From assembly GCA_964582375.1 (NCBI GenBank), contig CAZORL010000012.1:1-45734 (forward strand): a stretch of DNA of 45,734 bases. The letters are read 5' to 3'. The translations under genes were made by a program, and so were the position numbers. Each line of letters starts with the position of its first letter. Within the stretch, counting starts at the first letter, position 1. Below the pieces are notes generated by a model. It was not told the DNA's origin. It ran no database searches and saw nothing but the letters and a program-made list of their open reading frames with translations. This DNA is from CAKSQF01 sp964582375. Lineage in GTDB: Bacteria; Bacillota; Clostridia; Oscillospirales; CAG-272. This document shows positions 1-8,616 of the stretch, one piece after another.

Positions 1-476
1 GTCTGCGGCTTCGTGGTCGTAGTCTGCGGATTTGTTGTCGTTGTTTGCGGATCTGTTACGACATTCGATGTTGTAGGAGAGGTGATGTCGTCGGTCATCG
101 GAGATGTGATCGGGACATTTTGCTCGGTCGAGATGATCGTCTCGGGGAGATCGTCATCGGTGACTCTGCCGCTCTGAAAAATATCGCCTGCCCAATATCC
201 GTCTTGGAGATCGCTGCCGGTCGTATGAGCAGGAACGATCGGACGGTTGAAAACAATATCGCTCTTTGAGCCATCCGTATTGACGATATCCGCAAGGGTG
301 ATCGATGTTGTCATCTTTGTCGGGTCGAGCGGCGGCTTTGACGCATCATCGACATTGTGCACTATACCGCCGATGGTGAGGAAGGTTACGGCAGCACTCA
401 GCACGATAGCGTGTGCCGCCTTGATCTTAAATATCATGAGACTGTGATCTTTCGCATGGCGAAAGTATCCTTTCAT
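1..476 (-). CDS. Secreted or anchored Thr/Pro-rich protein, N-terminal part
   Basis: An open minus-strand frame runs from ATG at 476 off the left edge, giving at least 158 residues without a stop. About 20 charged residues precede one hydrophobic segment (AIVLSAAVTFLTIGGIV, about residues 23-39), a signal peptide or membrane anchor. The next part is polar. From about residue 135 it becomes a Thr/Pro linker with repeats of the type PQTTTTNPQTTTTKPQ, typical of spacers between domains of clostridial cell-surface or glycanase-type proteins. The domain beyond the linker is outside the window, so the function is unknown. The start is uncertain: ATG 476 has a poor ribosome site, and an in-frame ATG lies at 437. 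A good promoter lies upstream. Confidence 0.75.
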   Translation of the reverse strand, partial: MKGYFRHAKDHSLMIFKIKAAHAIVLSAAVTFLTIGGIVHNVDDASKPPLDPTKMTTSITLADIVNTDGSKSDIVFNRPIVPAHTTGSDLQDGYWAGDIFQSGRVTDDDLPETIISTEQNVPITSPMTDDITSPTTSNVVTDPQTTTTNPQTTTTKPQ

Positions 477-546
477 ACTTTTGATAGCAACCGACAATGG
501 CTGTCGGCTATGCATTCATATCGATTTCTGGGAAAAGTCCGCGTGT

Positions 547-575
547 ATTATAGCACAAAACGCCCGATAAGTCAA
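547..575 (-). promoter_or_regulatory. SigmaA promoter for the secreted protein
   Basis: On the minus strand TTGACT (575-570), 17 bases, then TATAAT (552-547). The transcript would have a leader of about 65 bases. The leader contains a small hairpin (CCGACA/TGTCGG around 490-506) not far upstream of the start codon. Confidence 0.7.
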
Positions 576-669
576 GTCTTTTTTTACAAGTTATGGTTTT
601 TTCTCTAAAAAATACACGGCTTTCCCACATTCTGTGGGCATTTTCGCGATTTTTGAACCGATCCGCAGC

Positions 670-1521
670 TCAGATACGCCTCTCTGACGGATGTATTTCG
701 GTAGAGACCATCCCGACATCACACTGCTCTTTTTTGGCATAACGCTTTCTGTACTGCCCCGGTGTACATCGGCAGACATCTCTAAAGCTGTTATAAAACG
801 AGTGAACGCTCCCGAATCCCGACATATCGGATATACGCTCGGCAGACAGCTCGGTGGTGGTTATCAACTGAACGGCATAATTCACACGCATCAAATTAAG
901 GTAGCGGCAAAATCCGCCGCCGACGGTACTGCTGAACACTCTTGAGAGATAATCTCTGTTATACCCGAGATCGGCAGCTATCTGTTCGAGCGAGAGATTT
1001 TCGGTAAAATGTTCATCCATATAGGAAAGCATTTCCCTTGCGACACCGATCTTTTCGCTGATCACTGCCGTGCCGAGAAGCTCGATCGCCTTATCGATCA
1101 GTATATATGCATATCCCTTTGCGGCAAGACTGTTTGAACTCTCGGTCGCCGCCTCAAGTCGCTCGATGAGTTGTCCGAACTCAGAGTGATCGTCCTCGCA
1201 AAAGGATCTGCCGAAGGTCTTATTGCGAAAGACTGCCTGAAAGTCGGCGATCTTTCTGACCGAGATCGAGACGACCTTAACGATCGACTCGGTGACCGCC
1301 CTTACGCTGTGAAGCTCAAACGAGCCGACGGCGGCAAGTCCGCCCGCGCCGAGAGTGCACTCGCTCTCTCCGACGGACACGGCGATCGAGCCGCTCACGA
1401 CATAGAGAAGTTCGATCTGCGAATGAAAATGGCAGTCGGACACGGGGTTGTGAAGCGTCCTTACATTGAACCGATCAAGACGATCATTTTCGCCTTGCGA
1501 TATCTCATACTTTTTTTCCAT
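670..1521 (-). CDS. AraC-family transcriptional regulator
   Basis: The 283-residue protein has the usual AraC/XylS length. Residues 1-150 look like a cupin-type sensing domain (a CHFHSQIELLYVVSG stretch). The C-terminal 100 residues hold two helix-turn-helix motifs: LSLEQIAADLGYNRDYLSRVF, and a second around ISDMSGFGSVHSFYNSFR followed by the signature-like tail TPGQYRKRY. ATG 1521 has a clear AAGGAGAT site five bases upstream. The gene diverges from the ABC exporter operon beginning at 1708, and the shared 186-base region carries a phased array of GTCAAT half-sites, so it probably regulates that operon and itself. The ligand is not deducible, although AraC/cupin regulators often sense sugars. 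Confidence 0.93.
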   Translation of the reverse strand: MEKKYEISQGENDRLDRFNVRTLHNPVSDCHFHSQIELLYVVSGSIAVSVGESECTLGAGGLAAVGSFELHSVRAVTESIVKVVSISVRKIADFQAVFRNKTFGRSFCEDDHSEFGQLIERLEAATESSNSLAAKGYAYILIDKAIELLGTAVISEKIGVAREMLSYMDEHFTENLSLEQIAADLGYNRDYLSRVFSSTVGGGFCRYLNLMRVNYAVQLITTTELSAERISDMSGFGSVHSFYNSFRDVCRCTPGQYRKRYAKKEQCDVGMVSTEIHPSERRI

Positions 1522-1541
1522 GGCGTATCTCCTTGCCGTAT

Positions 1542-1653
1542 GTCAATATATTTTTAATACAAACTTTGGGCTTGATTACTAAAGTCAATTTTTTTCATTG
1601 ATGAGTCAATTATTTGCATTGACATTCTACCACATTACTGCTAAAATGTCAAT
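1542..1653. promoter_or_regulatory. Phased GTCAAT operator array
   Basis: The divergent region contains GTCAAT at 1542, 1584, 1605 and 1648, that is steps of 42, 21 and 43 bases, close to multiples of two helical turns. Two copies belong to 19-base inverted repeats with a 7-base spacer: GTCAAT-N7-ATTGAT (1584-1602) and GTCAAT-N7-ATTGAC (1605-1623). The second overlaps the -35 of the plus-strand promoter. This is what an operator for the adjacent AraC regulator might look like; binding itself is inferred. Confidence 0.5.
1619..1647 (+). promoter_or_regulatory. SigmaA promoter of the first ABC/DUF1854 operon
   Basis: TTGACA (1619-1624), a 17-base spacer and TAAAAT (1642-1647) precede the exporter gene at 1708. 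The -35 lies inside a GTCAAT-N7-ATTGAC palindrome, so a bound regulator would touch it directly. Confidence 0.7.
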
Positions 1654-1707
1654 AACTTTTAGAGAAAAAAACAAGGCAATTTCTCAAGAAGTCGGGAGGT
1701 CCCAAGC

Positions 1708-4026
1708 ATGTTACCTTTATGTACACCTGATAAAAAAATACTGTCCGTCATCGCCGAAAAAGGCATCAAAACCGAAGACATTACCGCCGCACTTCAAGTT
1801 GACCTAAAGCTTGACGGAAGCTTTGGAAAGTGCTGGCTGTTTCTGGCAACGAAAAAGAACCGTCTTTACAGATACTGCGAAGACGACGGCAAATTTGACT
1901 CATGGGAGCTTGACAGGCTCTCGGAGCCGTACATGGACAACTACTCGACATCCTGCCGTATGCTTGTCCACCTGACGGACGAGCCTTTCGCTCGTGGGCT
2001 TTCGCGTGAAGAATCCGTGAAGATCGCCGCATCGTCACCGACGATATTCATCTGCGGATGCACAAACGCATTCAAGAGGCACATGGTCGCCTTTATGCAG
2101 ATATGGGAACGCACGTTTGCGGGCGAAGAGATGTCCGAGAGCGATCCGCTTTTTGAGCAGTTCAACGCCAAGTGTCCAAAATGCGGGCGAGTGTTCAAAG
2201 ATCAGCGAAGAAAGGTCTGCGAATACTGTACGGGCGGCGGACACACCGTTATCAGAATGCTCAAATATTTCAAGCCGTTCAAATGGCAGCTTGTCAAGGT
2301 AATGCTTTGTCTGCTTGCGACATCGGCGATATCGCTTCTCTCACCTATCATCAGCGGCAGACTCCTCTATGACCAGGTCATCACGTCGCCCTCGGTGGAT
2401 AATGCAGGCAACAAGCTCGGAACTCTGCACGACATACGCTATGTATATGCGGTCGTTCTGCTTATATTCCTGCTTGCGATAGTCTCGCTCATCATAAGCA
2501 TAGTGCAAGGTCGAGCAAACGCCGAGATGGCAAACAGAGTCACGGCGACGATGAAGAACGACATCTTCTCGTCTCTTCAATCGCTCTCGCTCTCTTACTT
2601 CAACCAAAACCCGACCGGCAGACTGATCAGCCGAGTTGACAATGATGTCGTAAGAATAAGAAATCTCTTTATCGACGGCATACCGCACCTTATCATCAAC
2701 TCGCTGAATTTCATCGGTCTTGCGATCTTCCTGTTCATCATAAACTGGAAGCTCACGCTGATTGTATTCATCCCCGTCCCGATCATAATCTTTATTTTCA
2801 GGCACATGTTGCCGAAGCTCTGGCACGCATATTCGATCGGATGGAGACGAAGTTCATCAATGAACACCATGATGGCTGACTCGCTGAACGGTGTCCGCGT
2901 CGTTAAAGCCTTCGCAAAAGAGGAAGACGAGAACAACAGATTCGGCAAATATGCAAAAAAGCTTTACGAGGTCAATCTTTACACCAACCTCATAACGCTT
3001 ACTATCTTCCCGGTCGCCGAGCTGCTCATAGGTATGTCGAGCCAAGCTATTTGGGGCTTTGGCGGTCTGCAGGTTATTGGCAAGCACATGACATACGGCG
3101 AGTTCACAACCTATCTCGGATACATCGGAATGATATTCAGCCCGCTCTACTTCTTCTCGACCTTCACGAACACATTTACAGATGCCGCAAACTCGGCAAC
3201 TCGTATGTTCGAAACGCTCGACACTGTTCCCGATATCATAAACGCCCCCGACGCAGTATCGCTTGAGACGATATCCGACAGCATCAAGTTTGACAGAGTT
3301 CACTTCCACTACAATCCCAACAGGATGATCTTAAAGGATCTCTCATTTACCATTCATGCAGGTGATCACGTCGGAATCGTCGGTCACACGGGAAGCGGAA
3401 AATCAACGATCGCCAATCTGATAATGCGAATGTACGATGTCGTATCGGGTTCTGTATCGATAGACGGAACAGACATCAAAAAGATAAAGATCGAAGATCT
3501 GCGCCGCAACATTGCGATAGTATCGCAGGAGATATTCCTCTTCCGCGGCACGATCGCCGACAATATAAGATACGCGCGTCCGGATGCATCGATGGCTGAG
3601 GTCATCGCCGCCGCTCGCGCCGCAAACGCTCATGATTTCATCCTGAGCCTTCCCGAAGGATATCAAACGATGGTCGGAAACGGCAGTCGTTCGCTTTCGG
3701 GCGGTGAGCGCCAGCGTATCTCGATAGCAAGAGCACTGCTTCTCTCACCCTCTCTGCTGATCCTCGACGAGGCGACGGCAGCGATGGACACCGAGACCGA
3801 ACGTCTCATATCAGAGGCGATCGACAAGCTGATCGTCGGGCGCACGTCGATCACGATAGCACACAGGCTATCGACACTCAAAAACTGCGACTACATCATG
3901 GCAATAGAGAACGGTGAGCTTGCCGAGATGGGCACTCACGAGGAACTCCTCGAAAAGAAAGGCGTTTTCTATCGTCTCTACACCCTTCAGAGCGAACAGC
4001 TTCAAAAGGTCAAGTCGGGCGTTTGA
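1708..4026 (+). CDS. ABC exporter half-transporter A, with N-terminal domain and zinc ribbon
   Basis: A 772-residue fused permease-ATPase, longer than the usual 580-620 because of about 180 extra N-terminal residues. Residues 1-150 form a soluble domain of unknown role. A zinc ribbon follows (CPKC at 156-159 and a CEYC pair near 173). Then come six hydrophobic segments (type-1 exporter permease, about 185-510) and the ATPase: Walker A GHTGSGKST near 558, Q-loop near 604, LSGGERQ near 662, LILDEATA near 683, H-loop AHRLST near 718. The catalytic Glu is present; the D-loop reads AAMD instead of AALD. GGAGGT lies just before ATG 1708. It heads an operon with DUF1854 and a second exporter, and probably pairs with the latter as a heterodimer. 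Substrate unknown. Confidence 0.93.
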   Translation: MLPLCTPDKKILSVIAEKGIKTEDITAALQVDLKLDGSFGKCWLFLATKKNRLYRYCEDDGKFDSWELDRLSEPYMDNYSTSCRMLVHLTDEPFARGLSREESVKIAASSPTIFICGCTNAFKRHMVAFMQIWERTFAGEEMSESDPLFEQFNAKCPKCGRVFKDQRRKVCEYCTGGGHTVIRMLKYFKPFKWQLVKVMLCLLATSAISLLSPIISGRLLYDQVITSPSVDNAGNKLGTLHDIRYVYAVVLLIFLLAIVSLIISIVQGRANAEMANRVTATMKNDIFSSLQSLSLSYFNQNPTGRLISRVDNDVVRIRNLFIDGIPHLIINSLNFIGLAIFLFIINWKLTLIVFIPVPIIIFIFRHMLPKLWHAYSIGWRRSSSMNTMMADSLNGVRVVKAFAKEEDENNRFGKYAKKLYEVNLYTNLITLTIFPVAELLIGMSSQAIWGFGGLQVIGKHMTYGEFTTYLGYIGMIFSPLYFFSTFTNTFTDAANSATRMFETLDTVPDIINAPDAVSLETISDSIKFDRVHFHYNPNRMILKDLSFTIHAGDHVGIVGHTGSGKSTIANLIMRMYDVVSGSVSIDGTDIKKIKIEDLRRNIAIVSQEIFLFRGTIADNIRYARPDASMAEVIAAARAANAHDFILSLPEGYQTMVGNGSRSLSGGERQRISIARALLLSPSLLILDEATAAMDTETERLISEAIDKLIVGRTSITIAHRLSTLKNCDYIMAIENGELAEMGTHEELLEKKGVFYRLYTLQSEQLQKVKSGV

Positions 4027-4055
4027 CCGACTACTAAAGAAGGAAGGTATTTCTC

Positions 4056-4637
4056 ATGGCAGACAAACAAAACAAGATCGATAATGCGGCAGAAAAAGAG
4101 TCCCCCCTTTTCGAGCACAGAAAATCGGTGTCTCTCACACCCGAAAACGCAAAATTTTCAAGATCGACCGGCGGACTTATCTCGCTCACATTGACCACCC
4201 CCGAGTCGGGAGAGGAATTTTTTGAAAGAGTTGTAATAGTTCGATCATTCCCGATAACCGACCCCGATCAGTACATATCCATCCGCGAGCCTGACACCCG
4301 TACAAGAGGGCGCGGTGACGAGATCGGTCTGATCGAGAACATAAACAACTTTGACAAAGAGACAGTCACCCTGCTCGGTGAGGAGCTTGACCGCAGATAT
4401 TTTATCCCCGAGATCAAGCACATATACAGCATGAAGGAAAAATACGGATATTTTTACACCGAGGCTCAAACGAGTGCGGGAAAGATAACCTTTGTGCTGA
4501 ACAATCCCACCAACAACATCAGAACGCTTGAGGACGATCGTGTCATCATCACCGACACCGACGGCAACTGCTTCTGCATTCCCGACCCCAAAAAGCTTGA
4601 CAAATCGAGCTACAAGATAATCGAGATCTATCTCTGA
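4056..4637 (+). CDS. DUF1854 family protein, exporter partner
   Basis: A soluble 193-residue protein without signal peptide or membrane segment. The C-terminal half carries the family pattern: EIGLIENI, then a stretch around EELDRRYFIPEIKHIYSMKE, and an ending of the form D-x-D-G-N-x(3)-I-P-D followed by LDKSSYKIIEIYL. The first 40 residues are polar and poorly conserved. DUF1854 proteins are known mainly from genes next to ABC transporters; some database names tie them to cyanophycin metabolism, but no cyanophycin gene is seen here. It starts 29 bases after exporter A with a strong AAGGAAGG site and precedes exporter B by 19 bases. A diverged paralog lies at 10907-11413 in the same position between two exporters, implying a role in the function or assembly of these transporters. 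Confidence 0.88.
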   Translation: MADKQNKIDNAAEKESPLFEHRKSVSLTPENAKFSRSTGGLISLTLTTPESGEEFFERVVIVRSFPITDPDQYISIREPDTRTRGRGDEIGLIENINNFDKETVTLLGEELDRRYFIPEIKHIYSMKEKYGYFYTEAQTSAGKITFVLNNPTNNIRTLEDDRVIITDTDGNCFCIPDPKKLDKSSYKIIEIYL

Positions 4638-4656
4638 TCACGGGGGTGATACCGCA

Positions 4657-6861
4657 ATGAAACTCTTTTACTCAGTTCCGACAACGCTCAAGGCAGAGAT
4701 CGAAAAGGCTTCCGAGGGCGAAAAGGTCTACTACTGCGTTCCGTACGATATTGAAGGCGACGATTTCATAAGTGACGGATTTGTCGCGGTGACGCCGCAT
4801 TATATTATCAAAACAAGGCGTATGGAGGTCGTCTCGGTCTACGAGATCGCACGCATGACCGATTTCCACACCGAAAAGCTTTACGGAAGCGGCGGATTTT
4901 ACGCCAAGGTCGATGGCACGACGACACTGATCTGCCGATTTGTATCCGGCAAGCATCTTGCAAGATTTTCGGTAATTGCAAAGGCGTGCGAGATGCTTAG
5001 AGAAAACGACAGCTCGGAGGCTGTCACATCAAACGAGCCCGAGCAATTCTGTCCGACCTGCGGCAGGCGTTTTCTCAAGGGAACAAAGTTCTGTCCATAC
5101 TGCCGCAAAAAGACGGATGTTTACAAAAAGCTTTGGGAAATGACCTCGGGCATGAGGCTCATGCTCTTCTTCCCTGTTTTTGCGTCTGCCGTATCGATCA
5201 TTTTGCGATTTGTGATCCCGGCGATACAGAAAAATGCGATAAACAAATACATTGTCCCCGAGGGCGGCGAGGCAGGATCAATGACGGGATTTATCGCCGT
5301 CGTTCTCGCGATAGTTTCGCTTGACATTCTGCAACGTGCGATAAACGTCATCCGAGGTCGTATCTCGGCAGTGTCGGGCAACAGATTCACCCTTCGTCTG
5401 CGCAGACAGCTTTTTGAAAAGCTGCAATCGCTCTCAATGTCATCGATCGGCAAAAAATCGACGGGTGACATGATGGGAAGGATCAACGGTGACGTCAGCG
5501 TAGTTCAAAACTTCGTGACAAACCTGCTCCCCACCTACTTTTCGCAGATATTCTCATTCATAGTGGCACTTATCATTTTGATAATGATCAATCCGCTCAT
5601 GTGTCTGTTCGTCTTTATTCCGCTTCCGATAGCTGTTATCGCAATACTCAAGTTTTGGAAAAACATGAGACGACTTTGGCACAGATCCTGGCTGCTCGGA
5701 CACAGAGTGAATATCCATCTTCAGGACACTCTGAACGGCATACGAGTTGTCAAAAACTACGGACGCGAGGAGAGTGCAGTCAAGGATTTCTCCGACAAGG
5801 TTGACAGATCCGCTCGCCAAAGTGAGAAGACCGACAAGCTCTTTGATCTTTTCTTCCCGATCGTCGGATTTGTGTTAAGGCTCGGCAACTACTTCATCCT
5901 TCTTTACGGAAATATCCTTCTGTTCGGCGGCAGTATGAATGTCGGCGAGCTGAATCAATTCAACAGCTATGCGAGCATCCTTTACGAGCCGCTGATGCAG
6001 ATAAACCAGATCCCGCGTAACATCACGCAGTTCTTTACCTCGCTCAGCAAGATACTCGAGATTCTCGAGGAAGAGCCGGAGGTCGAGGATCGCAATTCTC
6101 CGCGCGATATCAAGGTCCGCGGCAATCTGTCGGTTCGCGATGTAACATTCGGTTACGAGAGCTACAACCCCGTACTTGAACATGTAAGTGTTGAGGTAAA
6201 GCAGGGAGAGATGCTCGGAATAGTCGGTCACTCGGGATGCGGAAAAACGACGCTTATAAATCTTATCATGCGTCTGTATGACCCAAACTCGGGGCGTATC
6301 GTGCTTGACGGAGTGGACATCCGCGATCTGTCGCAGACCTCGCTTCGTTCGCAGATCGGCGTTGTCCTTCAGGAAACGCACCTTTTCTCGGGCACGGTCA
6401 GAGACAACATAAGATACAGCAAGCCGGATGCGACAAACGAAGAGGTCATCCGCGCGGCACGAATGGCAAACGCACACGACTTCATACTCGGTCTGCCCGA
6501 AGGATACAACACCATGGTCGGCGAGAAGGGCTACTCACTCTCGGGCGGAGAACGTCAGAGGATCGCCATCGCCCGTGCGCTGATACATGACCCGTCGATA
6601 CTCATCCTCGATGAGGCAACGGCGGCACTCGACACCGAGACCGAAAAGCTCATTCAGGACGCCATCAACAATTTGACCGAAAATCGCACGACGCTTGCGA
6701 TAGCTCACAGGTTGTCAACACTGCGCGGTGCGGACAAGCTGCTCGTGCTCGATCACGGACATGTTGCCGAATTCGGAACGCATGCCGAACTGCTCCAAAA
6801 ACGCGGCATCTATTACAAGCTCGTAATGGCACAGACCGAAGCGGCACTCGCAAAAGGTTAA
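4657..6861 (+). CDS. ABC exporter half-transporter B, with PH-like domain and zinc ribbon
   Basis: A 734-residue fused permease-ATPase. Residues 1-125 are beta-rich and resemble a bacterial PH-like domain (strands around GFVAVTPHYIIKTRRMEVVSV and TLICRFVSGKHLARFSVI). A zinc ribbon follows (CPTC and CPYC, about 132-149). The type-1 permease occupies about 165-470. The ATPase has Walker A GHSGCGKTT near 523, LSGGERQ near 629, ILILDEATAALDTE near 648 and AHRLST near 683. All catalytic residues are present, so both ATP sites of an A/B heterodimer could be active. The start uses a GGGGGTGAT site. It is last in the A - DUF1854 - B operon, with a hairpin after it. Its closest paralog in the window is exporter B' (8613-10862). 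Confidence 0.93.
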   Translation: MKLFYSVPTTLKAEIEKASEGEKVYYCVPYDIEGDDFISDGFVAVTPHYIIKTRRMEVVSVYEIARMTDFHTEKLYGSGGFYAKVDGTTTLICRFVSGKHLARFSVIAKACEMLRENDSSEAVTSNEPEQFCPTCGRRFLKGTKFCPYCRKKTDVYKKLWEMTSGMRLMLFFPVFASAVSIILRFVIPAIQKNAINKYIVPEGGEAGSMTGFIAVVLAIVSLDILQRAINVIRGRISAVSGNRFTLRLRRQLFEKLQSLSMSSIGKKSTGDMMGRINGDVSVVQNFVTNLLPTYFSQIFSFIVALIILIMINPLMCLFVFIPLPIAVIAILKFWKNMRRLWHRSWLLGHRVNIHLQDTLNGIRVVKNYGREESAVKDFSDKVDRSARQSEKTDKLFDLFFPIVGFVLRLGNYFILLYGNILLFGGSMNVGELNQFNSYASILYEPLMQINQIPRNITQFFTSLSKILEILEEEPEVEDRNSPRDIKVRGNLSVRDVTFGYESYNPVLEHVSVEVKQGEMLGIVGHSGCGKTTLINLIMRLYDPNSGRIVLDGVDIRDLSQTSLRSQIGVVLQETHLFSGTVRDNIRYSKPDATNEEVIRAARMANAHDFILGLPEGYNTMVGEKGYSLSGGERQRIAIARALIHDPSILILDEATAALDTETEKLIQDAINNLTENRTTLAIAHRLSTLRGADKLLVLDHGHVAEFGTHAELLQKRGIYYKLVMAQTEAALAKG

Positions 6862-6872
6862 GAAGAAATAAC

Positions 6873-6911
6873 AAAAAACGGCTGATCTCTACTCGGGTCA
6901 GCCGTAATTTT
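6873..6911 (+). terminator. Hairpin terminator or attenuator after exporter B
   Basis: ACGGCTGA (6878-6885) pairs with TCAGCCGT (6898-6905), followed by a short AATTTT run. With only four Ts it may be leaky, so the kinase gene 22 bases further on could be partly co-transcribed. Confidence 0.6.
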
Positions 6912-6932
6912 GAAGAAAAGAAGGAAAATGTC

Positions 6933-7877
6933 ATGAAATACGATATATGTGCACTCGGCGAGATTCTCATCGACATGTCACCGACAGGAAATGATGATGC
7001 GGGTGACCCCAAATTTGCCGCAAAGGCAGGTGGTGCGCCGCTCAATCTCCTCGCGACGGCTTCCAAATTCGGCATATCAACAGCATTTATCGGCAAGGTC
7101 GGCGACGATGTATTCGGCAGGCAGTTAAAAGAGACGGTAAATATCTGTGGGATCGACGGTTCGGGACTTGTAACAGACAAAGAGCACAACACCACGCTCG
7201 CCATCGTAAGGCTTGACGAAGCAGGGGATCGTGATTTCAGCTTTTACAGGCGTCACGGTGCGGATGTATTCATATCGCCAAGTGAGATAAACGAAGATCT
7301 GATCAGATCATCCCGAATATTCCACTTCGGCTCGCTGTCGCTTACAGACGAACCCGCACGATCGGCAACCGAGAAGGCACTGCGCATTGCCGAAGAGTCG
7401 GGGTGTATCATAAGCTATGATCCCAACTACCGTGCTCCGCTTTGGAATGACGAAAAGACTGCGTCTGAAATGATCAAAAAGCATCTTGAAGCGGTCGATA
7501 TTATGAAGATCTCGCGCGACGAGCTTGAAATGATCGAACATTCCGAGAAAGATCTGATCGACATGGGTGTCACCGCACTCATCGTCAGTGACGGCAAAAA
7601 GGGTGCGAACATCTACACAAAAGAAGGCAGTGTGCACATCGACGCACGCCCCTCAAACACGATCGACACGACAGGTGCGGGCGACATTCTCTTTGGCAGT
7701 TTTCTTGCGGCATTCTCGGCGGATCGATGCAGGATCGACACTCTGACGCTTCAAAAGGCGACAGGATATCTGAGTGTTGCCGTGCAGATATCGGGAATAT
7801 CGACCGAAACAAAGGGTGCCATCGCCTCGATTCCCGACAGATCGGTTTTCGATCGTGCGATGGCACAAATGAGCTGA
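6933..7877 (+). CDS. PfkB-family carbohydrate kinase, fructokinase-like
   Basis: A 314-residue cytoplasmic sugar kinase of ordinary ribokinase/PfkB length. It opens with the family N-terminal pattern (CALGEILIDMSP, then GGAPLNLLATASKFG and FIGKVGDDVFG), has the mid-protein ISYDPNYRAPLW motif, and carries the second PfkB signature DTTGAGDILFGSFLA near residue 245-260, whose Asp is the catalytic base. The pattern is closest to fructokinases, which make fructose 6-phosphate; the exact sugar is inferred. AAGGAAAA precedes ATG 6933. It lies behind the exporter operon, separated by a weak hairpin, and converges with the gene at 7888. Confidence 0.9.
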   Translation: MKYDICALGEILIDMSPTGNDDAGDPKFAAKAGGAPLNLLATASKFGISTAFIGKVGDDVFGRQLKETVNICGIDGSGLVTDKEHNTTLAIVRLDEAGDRDFSFYRRHGADVFISPSEINEDLIRSSRIFHFGSLSLTDEPARSATEKALRIAEESGCIISYDPNYRAPLWNDEKTASEMIKKHLEAVDIMKISRDELEMIEHSEKDLIDMGVTALIVSDGKKGANIYTKEGSVHIDARPSNTIDTTGAGDILFGSFLAAFSADRCRIDTLTLQKATGYLSVAVQISGISTETKGAIASIPDRSVFDRAMAQMS

Positions 7878-7897
7878 TCGGTTTTGGTCAGCTCATT
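7868..7897. terminator. Bidirectional terminator made of both stop codons
   Basis: GAGCTGA (7871-7877) and TCAGCTC (7888-7894) form a 7-bp stem with a 10-base loop, flanked by AAAT and ATTTT. It can serve as terminator in both directions. The two arms contain the stop codons of the convergent genes, and both proteins end in Met-Ser. Confidence 0.6.
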
Positions 7898-8616
7898 TTA
7901 TAAATATAGCATCTGCCTTCCCTACCGACCCGTGTGACAACGCCGACATCGGTCAGAAGAAGGAGCGTTTTTTGTGCGACCGATCTTGATATCGATGCGG
8001 CGGCGGCAAAATCGGCAGAGGTGAAACTCTCGGGAAGATCTGTCGGAACAAGTGCGCAAAATCTGTCATTCATGCCAAGATCGACCTCCCCGAGGAGCGC
8101 GAGCGGCATGCGTTCAAATCTTGTTGATCTAATCTTCTTGCTTTTTCCGTAGCCGTCAAGATTTCGGTAATCGATGACCTCGAGCAGGATGACATGAAAA
8201 TCGAGTCTGTCATTCGAGATCAGCGGTCTTATCTTATAAAGCTCGGATACTACATCGTAGACGGTGCCCTTTTTCGGGCTCCGTCTTTTTTCGCCGATCT
8301 CTCCCTGCTCTCTGTCGATCCAAGATATCCATTTTATGGCGGGAACGGGGTAAACGACCGTTACTTTATACCCGATATCAAGGAAAAAGGCAAGCTTTTT
8401 GCGAAGTCGATCAAAGGAGCGTGTCTGTATCTCGATAATATGCCCGTCCCTCTCGACATCGGCATAATAATCGCCGATCTTTTTTTCGTGGTATTCACCA
8501 CTCGGCTCGACAAAATATTTGAGTGTCGCGTGAAGTGTCTTTTCGCAAAGCGTTCCGATACCTCCCGATTCTCTCTCAAGGGCGGCTCGCTCCACGGCAA
8601 TATGAAAGTCTGTCAA
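7888..8616 (-). CDS. Conserved clostridial protein, nuclease-like core with C-terminal winged helix
   Basis: A 242-residue soluble protein of a family common in Clostridia but without assigned function. Near residue 30-60, after a CEKTLHATLKYF helix, it shows KIGDYYADVERDGHIIEIQT and SFDRLRKKLAFFL, i.e. D-x(7)-E-I-Q, reminiscent of the PD-(D/E)xK nuclease core with Gln replacing Lys. The middle has SPKKGTVYDVVSELYKIRPL and a STRFERMP motif. The last 60 residues (FTSADFAAAASISRSVAQKTLLLLTDVGVVTRVG region) look like a winged helix. The start is TTG 8616, overlapping the exporter B' stop by four bases, so it is translated as the last gene of that operon. Nuclease activity is only an inference. 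Confidence 0.8.
   Translation of the reverse strand: MTDFHIAVERAALERESGGIGTLCEKTLHATLKYFVEPSGEYHEKKIGDYYADVERDGHIIEIQTRSFDRLRKKLAFFLDIGYKVTVVYPVPAIKWISWIDREQGEIGEKRRSPKKGTVYDVVSELYKIRPLISNDRLDFHVILLEVIDYRNLDGYGKSKKIRSTRFERMPLALLGEVDLGMNDRFCALVPTDLPESFTSADFAAAASISRSVAQKTLLLLTDVGVVTRVGREGRCYIYKMS

Noticed and set aside
1..60. Short direct repeats that could suggest a CRISPR or tandem repeat array
   Set aside because: On the minus strand they encode the Thr/Pro linker (PQTTTT units) in an open frame, so they are a protein repeat.
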